Shown here in pieces: positions 59,401-64,000 of a stretch of DNA of 64,000 nt. The notes beneath the pieces were generated by a model. It was not told where the DNA came from, made no database searches, and worked only from the letters and a program-made list of their open reading frames with translations. The DNA is taken from assembly GCA_030248225.1 (NCBI GenBank), contig JASANE010001579.1:1-64000 (forward strand). Reading direction: 5' to 3'. Positions within the stretch are counted from its first letter, which is position 1. Every line of letters begins with the position of its first letter. The stretch comes from Trileptium ribeirensis. Lineage: Eukaryota; Nematoda; Enoplea; Enoplida; Thoracostomopsidae. Made by a program: the position numbers and the translations under genes.

Positions 59401-62400
59401 AACGAGGCTCCTTTTGATTTTTACGCATTAATAGTCAATGATTAGATTAGACTGACGTTGAAAATAACAGAGCAAAAGCAATTATACTTATACAATACTT
59501 ACTTTTATTAAGAAGGTGTTTGTGACAGTTGCTAGGACACGGCGTTGCAGGCCGATGAAACCCGAACATCGAAAGGCATGCGTGCAGTTGAATACAAACA
59601 TTACGGAAATACTGTGGCAACTGTCGCACGTTCGTTACAATTTCAACTGAACCGCTCCACGGTGAGGCACGTCCGCGAACCCTGATAATTTGAATCATTC
59701 TAAACTGATCGAAAGTTAATAACCAGCTTATTTCCAAATATTTGCCTAATAACTCTTTCTTCTCATTACACTGTTAGCTTGTATTATCGCCAAAATGGTG
59801 AATTCTGAGTGTTGAATAATTTACAGGCACGTACATACAGAGCTATAACTGACCGAATATTGTCCATGTTGCTTGAGTAATTGTGAAGATATACCCGATT
59901 ATTGTGATCTACATAGAAGACACATTGCTCTACATACTGAGACCAAACACGCCTATATAGCTGGAGATATTCCCAGCTTTGTGTATTTTGGGTGGCATGG
60001 TGCCATGAAAAAACTCGTTTGATCGAAAAATGCAGCATAAATAATGACAGTAGCAGCACATAATTTCCAGCTACATGCACACACATAGATCTTAAAAGAT
60101 AAGTTTTTCTACAAAATGAGACCAAAACACAACACCGATATAATTTGAAGCTACATAAAACAGAGATCATAAAAGATAAACTGCTCTATAAAATGAGAGA
60201 AAACACATATAGCTCGAGTTCTTGTGAAGATATTAACATTTTCGTGTATTTTGGGTCCCATGGGCCAAATTTAGAAGCCGTTTTGACCCAGATCTCACAG
60301 CCAAGCAATACCGCGTAACAAAGCATTGCATACTTGATTACCTGTATTATATAGGCTTATTTGCTCTACAAAATGAGCACTGTACCCTCAGATACACACT
60401 CCGCTTATCGAGGTACAATAAGGACCGTGATATTTTAGGCCACGGCTGGACCAGACCCGAACCCTTTTGGCCCGATTTTCATAAGGAAGATGTTAAAATC
60501 AGGCTTTGCACCTAACTAAAGGGCACAAATAAAAATTTCAAGCTTTCAAATGAGCTATCACTCGAAACAATCCGCCCTACCAAAGTTAAGTATGTGTGCC
60601 ACCATAAAAAACCAATAACGAGCATTGTCAAATTTCAAACGGGTAGTAAGAATTTTTCGCTTCGTTCGTTTCACTCACTACACTCAGAATTCAATCATGT
60701 AAGTTAGTGTAACCAAAATTAGTTAAAATTCACAGTAAGATAAATAATACAAAATCATTGGAACAGTACGCGCATACAGCCGCTCAATCTATGCGCACCG
60801 GTTTTGTAAACTGTTCCATTTTTTCATGATGGATTACAGTCTCTAGCTTTATTGCAAACTCTATGTACTGCAATATCTAAAGACTTGGACGAGACTAAGG
60901 CACCACACTGCTAACAGCTGGCCCGGTATCTTCGTAACACAGAGCGCTAAACGATAAACTGATACAAACTTCACGTAATCGTAATTTACCTCGCCTTGAT
61001 CGTAACAATTTCACGGTCGTAACTGCTATTATTTGACCCATGATTATTTCCGCTTGCGACAACAACTGATGCGGATGAACCAATGCAAGTTTGGCTAACA
61101 CTACCACCCGGTTGCTGATGCTCAGGCGACAGTTCTGCCAGGAAATCACGCGGCTTGGTACTCGCTGACAGCAGAAGACACAGAACCTAGAAATAATGAA
61201 ACAACTGTTGCTGTATATATACATACCTTCTCTTGCATTCAGCTGTTGGAAATAGAATTTTTTCACCTTGCGTTTTTAGCCATGCAGGTTCGCAAGTGGT
61301 CGTAAAAACTAGTCACTTAGTCGCGATTTTATTACACACCTTAGCTTCAATGTAAATAAGACTTAAGTGTATTGTAATGTGATCGCGGTTTTGTGCCATG
61401 GCCAAAACTTTACTGAATATTGCTAAATAATCCTAGTGTCATAGCTTAAACCGCGCCCGTAACATGCTGGGATCTCCAAAATGGGGGAAGGGGGAGGGGG
61501 TTGCGCCCCATGCAAAACCGGTTGCTTCCTGACGAAATTTTGAGTTCCCCGGTTCAGTGCCCCTTAGTTAAAAACTTTTCCGCTCATCAAAAAGACTTTA
61601 AACGACATAAAAATTGATCAAAATTTGTACTAAAATTCCTGATAGAACCCAAAAATTCCGTAATCAAAAATTTGCTTCAAAATAGCCCTTTCTCTCTATC
61701 AAAAGTGTTTTGGAAGCGTTTCCGACTTGTTTTTTAATCGTTTTTCTCTTAGCAAAATGCCCCATAGCAAAACTGGGTGCCCCATGGTTCCAAACCAGGA
61801 GGGGCAGTTCATGCCTTGGCAAAATTTTAAGCGAATAGAGAGCCCAAACATGCATGTACCCAATTGTCAAGCGATTGAAAAAAACTGGCTAAAAACGCCT
61901 GCATGAATCATCAAGCAAATTATATGGAAGACTTCTCGATAACACTTTTAATTTGAGTGTTAAACTGTACCCGACAGCAGCTAAAGTACTTTAGGATGTC
62001 TGTCACTGCTTGTTTCATTCCTGCTCATCACCCAAAGAAATTTGGATGATGACACTCGCAGCTCGCCACCACACCAGCCACAATCTAGGCAATCGATTTA
62101 ATACGTAAAACTACATTCCCAAAATTAGTTCGTCTCACTGGTTTCTCGCCAACCAGAGCAACTTCATTGCGGCTTCCGGCGTCAATTTTATCTTAACAAT
62201 AACTAAAAAAAATCATTTTTTAGAGTAACGAGAGGCTGGTTTCCCGATTGTCAAAAATTTCAATCCGTATTAGCGAAAAATACGCTGAATATACGGACTT
62301 AAAGCTTAGCGAATTTCGATTAATTCGAAATTCTCTATGGCTAAAATACTATAAGTACAAAGAATTATTCTAGGTTTAAAGCTTGAAAATATAAAATACT

Positions 62401-62601
62401 AATAATTTGCTTTAACTACAAGTAATATATTTCAAAGCGATTAAATTGACCGAAAAAATGGCTAAATTACCTTTTTAATAACAAGACGCACCGGCCCCGG
62501 ACCTACGCGTTGTGGTAGAGCTTGAAATCGCGGACGTCCAATATACGGTCCCAAATAGCAATTAGGATTGAAATAAATATCTGGGCACCACGTACATGAA
62601 C
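47209..62601 (-). CDS. SFMBT: SFMBT homologue (Scm-like with MBT domains), 3' part: SLED, AT-hook, SAM
   Basis: Gene-level entry, minus strand: join of complements 62471-62601, 60990-61186, 59503-59681, 56451-56856, 53931-54312, 52157-52285, 47209-47478, about 563 codons to the stop. All junctions are GT-AG and every phase matches. Domain order: SLED (GPYIGRPRFQALPQRVGPGP...LVIKK|VLCLLLSAS), its continuation with VEIVTNVRQL and spaced cysteines, a basic linker with PRKRRR and an AT-hook (KPRGRPPRH), then a SAM domain with the Polycomb-type core DGQAFLML...LGPAIKLC. SLED plus SAM is known in the SCM/SCML and SFMBT families. The LPQRVGPGP form and the post-SLED cysteine segment favour SFMBT over SCM. 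SFMBT proteins are nuclear, bind methyl-lysine histones through MBT repeats and act with Polycomb/Pho complexes. Those repeats should lie beyond the right edge. The linker looks longer than I recall for vertebrate members. Confidence 0.9.
47581..47728. mobile_element. Short TIR element (CAGTCACGCTCAGAAATAAA type)
   Basis: About 38-bp inverted ends: CAGTCACGCTCAGAAATAAA and GCAAATTTTTCGCG mirrored by the right end. Related in its ends to the Tc1/mariner-like MITEs. Confidence 0.75.
47736..47938. mobile_element. Short TIR element (TAGTACTCGC family)
   Basis: Ends TAGTACTCGCGAGAAATGA and GGCGAGTACTGTA are inverted and edged by TA. The interior is rich in TTCGTTCGAAGTTCATT. It abuts the preceding element. 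Confidence 0.75.
48497..48964. repeat. 234-bp tandem duplication
   Basis: 48497-48730 and 48731-48964 are adjacent diverged copies (ATGGCTAG, GTAGCCCCCACTAG, CTAGACGCTCAA, TCCCACAAGTCG). Both are GC-richer than the intron around them and non-coding. Confidence 0.88.
48965..52156. other. Large SFMBT intron, right part
   Basis: Contains degenerate AT-rich tandem units (about 30 bp, AAATCATACAATTATAACAA-like) at 51410-51640 and a GC-richer stretch at 50750-51200. A minus-strand frame near 49283-49417 looks exon-like but would disrupt the SAM domain. Confidence 0.4.
52157..52285 (-). CDS. SFMBT: SFMBT homologue, exon: SAM domain helices 1-2
   Basis: The acceptor is ATAAATTTAG|ACTCCA and the donor GACGAG|GTTAGC. 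Exactly 43 codons in phase 0: TPLVVDVCIPAVDS, then DPLHWSVECLVEFIQRTD and SAPLAKLLQDE. The W-S-V and APLA elements are typical of Polycomb-group SAM domains. Confidence 0.93.
52632..52918. mobile_element. Tc1/mariner-like MITE with TTTCGAT-rich interior
   Basis: Ends TACAGTCATGGTCAGAAATA and, inverted, TACAGTCGTAAAAGTCCAGA, with TA at each edge. The interior is a dense degenerate array of the self-complementary word TTTCGATCGAAA. Confidence 0.82.
53144..53328. mobile_element. Tc1/mariner-like MITE, diverged
   Basis: Left end TAGTCAAGAACAGTAATAAG and right end ATTTTTGGCCACGTTTGTA, with AATTTCGATC-type interior. Weaker ends than 52632-52918, same family by interior. Confidence 0.55.
53931..54312 (-). 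CDS. SFMBT: SFMBT homologue, exon: AT-hook linker
   Basis: The acceptor is TTATGTTGCAG|TCAAGG. The donor AACAGTGCT|GTAAGT is the strong in-phase site; the frame stays open for 18 more codons past it, but the SAM exon requires phase 0 here. It contains ISKPRGRPPRHVQ, a canonical AT-hook core (RGRP) expected to contact AT-rich minor groove. It ends SRQHFIDLVNSA. Confidence 0.9.
54313..56450. other. SFMBT intron
   Basis: No repeat element recognised. 55088-55320 is open on both strands (73 codons on the minus strand) with protein-like composition but no splice sites that fit the gene. Confidence 0.4.
56451..56856 (-). CDS. SFMBT: SFMBT homologue, exon: basic linker with NLS-like patch
   Basis: The acceptor is TTATATTTCAG|GCGATT and the donor GGATAG|GTAAGC. 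Open for 134 codons: DSRFLVTGSNILMSSSLVGQ, then a PRKRRRS patch that could be a nuclear localisation signal, an Asn run, and a Ser/Gly/Arg-rich tail ending in NNISD. Probably disordered. Confidence 0.9.
56857..58216. other. SFMBT intron, left part
   Basis: Nothing recognised apart from short open frames; a GC-richer patch at 57060-57120 is unexplained. Confidence 0.4.
58217..58528. mobile_element. Tc1/mariner-like MITE
   Basis: Ends TACAGTTACAATCAGAATTA and, inverted, TACAGTTATACTCAGAATTA with TA edges. Interior shares AATGTTAGTTTGCG-like and TTTCGATCGAT segments with 1000-1327. Confidence 0.82.
59124..59329. mobile_element. Tc1/mariner-like MITE
   Basis: Ends TACTGTCACGGACAGAAATA and, inverted, TACAGTTACGAGCAAAAATG; interior has paired AACGAACG/CGTTCGTT words. 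Located 174 bp from an SFMBT exon. Confidence 0.75.
59503..59681 (-). CDS. SFMBT: SFMBT homologue, exon: post-SLED cysteine segment
   Basis: The acceptor is CAAATTATCAG|GGTTCG and the donor AATAAAA|GTAAGT. It reads VRGRASPWSGSVEIVTNVRQ, LPQYFRNVCIQLHACLSMF and PATPCPSNCHKHLLNK. The VEIV, C..L..C...F and C..NC spacing matches the segment that follows SLED in SFMBT proteins; this is the feature that separates SFMBT from SCM here. Confidence 0.9.
59770..60700 (+). repeat. Dispersed repeat, copy 2 (pair with 12500-13430)
   Basis: Direct-orientation match to 12.50-13.43 kb at both ends (GTATTATCGCCAAA, GAATTCTGAGTGTTG, CCACCATAAAAAACCAATAA, TTTCACTCACTACA). It lacks the MITE found in the other copy but has its own AT-rich middle. 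Confidence 0.6.
60990..61186 (-). CDS. SFMBT: SFMBT homologue, exon: SLED domain second half
   Basis: The acceptor is ATTATTTCTAG|GTTCTG and the donor GGCGAG|GTAAAT. Phase 0 start: VLCLLLSASTKPRDFLAEL continues the SLED helix, then a Ser/Asn/Gly-rich linker, then REIVTIKAR. A longer frame through the same bases lacks homology and is not used. Confidence 0.9.
61187..62470. other. SFMBT intron
   Basis: 61470-61870 resembles 11550-11900 in part (a GGTTC or AGTTC ATG CC segment, TGGCAAA, TTTTAAGCGAATAG), so it is probably another dispersed repeat. The rest is AT-rich. Confidence 0.4.
62471..62601 (-). CDS. SFMBT: SFMBT homologue, exon: SLED domain first half
   Basis: The acceptor TTTGTTTGCAG|GTTCAT follows a long T tract and the donor is AAAAAG|GTAATT. 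Two bases complete an upstream codon, then it reads CPDIYFNPNCYLGPYIGRPR, FQALPQRVGPGPVR and LVIKK, phase 0. The GPY...LPxxVGPG pattern is the SLED signature. No exon further 5' was found inside the window. Confidence 0.92.
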
Positions 62602-63386
62602 CTGCAAACAAATAAATAAAATAGAAGCTTAAAAAGAGTGCAACGATCATTTGGCGCTGGATGGAATGAAATTGATTGTGGTTCGTGATGGTTCATAACA
62701 GGTATCTCTGGCAAAATATAAATTCAGTTTGAACACTTCAGCAAAAGCACCCTCTAGTTCAGCCAAAAATAACAATATTTTGTAAAATATCGCTGTGAAG
62801 CTACAAATCTGATAAATTACATACGTCGTAATATGTCAACACAAAACGTATATCAAACTTCAATAATCGTATACATATCATTGGCCTCTCAAATGGGAAT
62901 TATTAACCATTTTCGTAATCGTTGAAAATGAATTCAGACAATTTCTTAAATTAAATGTCCTGGATTAAACAGTGCCTTCCCAAGCAACAGTCTCTTCGCG
63001 CTTGTTCCGACCACAAACCCGGTCCAAGCCCATCAAAACTGTGCATTCACTCAAAACATGCAAAATTTCGTTTGCGTCTCTGCTTTCTGGTTCCTAAACA
63101 CAAACCCGGCTCAAGCCCATCAAACAAAAGCTTTAGAGAATAAAGAGGCCATAACGAAGACAACATACAATCGCAATCAAAAATAAGTGCACAAACAGTA
63201 CCGTTTGCTTATAAACATACGTTACAAAGTGCGTTTGATATATAGACGAACGCAAATACGTTCAGTCAAAAGCAAAAGTTTGTTTGCGTTCGTTTTCGTC
63301 TATTCCCCTGGTTCAAAATTACAACCCTGGTTCAAGCCTTTCGAGCAAATGTTTCAGTCAATAAAGACCCCAGAATGAACGCGCCA

Positions 63387-63596
63387 TACAATCATGATCA
63401 AAAATATGTAACCGCTCGAAACGGAAATTAACGACGTTGGCTTATAAACATATGTTATAGCGTTCGTTTGGATTATAAACGAATGCAAATACGTCCATTC
63501 AAAATGCAAGAAAGTTTGTTAGCGTTTGGAACGTTCTTAACATGTGTTCGTGTTGTGTGTTCAATTTTATGCTCTAATTTTTTCATGTGACCGTAA
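63387..63596. mobile_element. Tc1/mariner-like MITE
   Basis: Left end TACAATCATGATCAAAAATA and right end ATTTTTTCATGTGACCGTA, inverted, TA-edged. A second left-end-like sequence at 63165 (TACAATCGCAATCAAAAATA) suggests a truncated neighbour. Confidence 0.6.
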
Positions 63597-64000
63597 TTAT
63601 CTTACATATTAGAACAGTGTTATAAAACACCATTACATAAGTTAGTTCTCGCGATGCGTTTCTGGGCTTGCGGGTGGGGGTCGGGTTAGCAAACGTGGAC
63701 GCGGGATCCCGTGAGGCAAGAAAAATCACAAAATTCCAAAAACTGACACAAATTTTGCTATTTTGAGGTATAGATTATGGAATTATATGGTAAACTGGCT
63801 TAAATATAACTAAATGTTAGAAAAATGTATGTTTTAGATTAGTCTCAAAAATAAAGTATTAAACGAAGAAATAAACTGTAGTTTACGACTTACGACACAT
63901 AATTTCCCGCACAAAATTAATGAGATAGGGTGGAGGGTGCCGACCTAGGGCGGGGCAGCTTAAGCGGAGGGGCCGGCCTGTTTGAGAACCCAGGATGAAT

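Overview
The window is AT-rich metazoan nuclear DNA. Its genes are split into short exons with GT-AG junctions, its introns run from about 0.1 to 6 kb, and it is very dense in transposon-derived repeats. The gene content (an SFMBT-type Polycomb protein and a long IQ-motif/coiled-coil protein) points to an animal, most likely an invertebrate. I cannot name the species. No rRNA gene, convincing tRNA gene, CRISPR array or prokaryotic feature is visible.

Layout. (1) 1-22680, plus strand: the 3' part of a multi-exon gene for a protein with an IQ motif, a coiled-coil stretch and a long Ser/Thr/Asn-rich C-terminal exon. Eight exons join in frame and the gene enters from beyond the left edge. A CEP97/LRRIQ-type centrosomal protein is possible but not proven. 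(2) 22681-45285: about 22.6 kb with no gene I can support. It holds foldback-type arrays, an 8-bp-TSD hAT MITE, a dead non-LTR reverse transcriptase fragment, long palindromes, tandem duplications and broken ORFs. (3) 45353-47004, plus strand: a small four-exon gene (134 aa predicted) with a KSVRF sequence near its N-terminus that fits the PP1-docking RVxF consensus. An overlapping upstream ORF precedes it. (4) 47209-62601, minus strand: the 3' part of an SFMBT homologue. Seven exons encode the SLED domain, its cysteine-containing continuation, a basic linker, an AT-hook and the C-terminal SAM domain. The MBT repeats would lie beyond the right edge.

Gene relations. The small gene and the SFMBT gene converge tail to tail, with stop codons 204 bp apart. 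The gap is largely filled by a short inverted-repeat element that carries the first candidate poly(A) signal for each gene, one on each strand. The SFMBT reconstruction is the most secure: all seven exons agree in phase and the domains appear in family order. The IQ gene is good, but one of its donors is non-consensus. The small gene is consistent in phase but unrecognised.

Repeats. Tc1/mariner-like MITEs sharing a terminal motif near TACAGTCRYGGTCAGAAATA occur at least nine times with different interiors. At least two foldback-like families have ends made of tandem or inverted subrepeats. Long palindromes lie at 30.96-31.45, 41.27-42.07 and 44.81-45.09 kb. All boundaries were read by eye, so repeat ends are good to about 10-50 bp unless a target-site duplication is stated.
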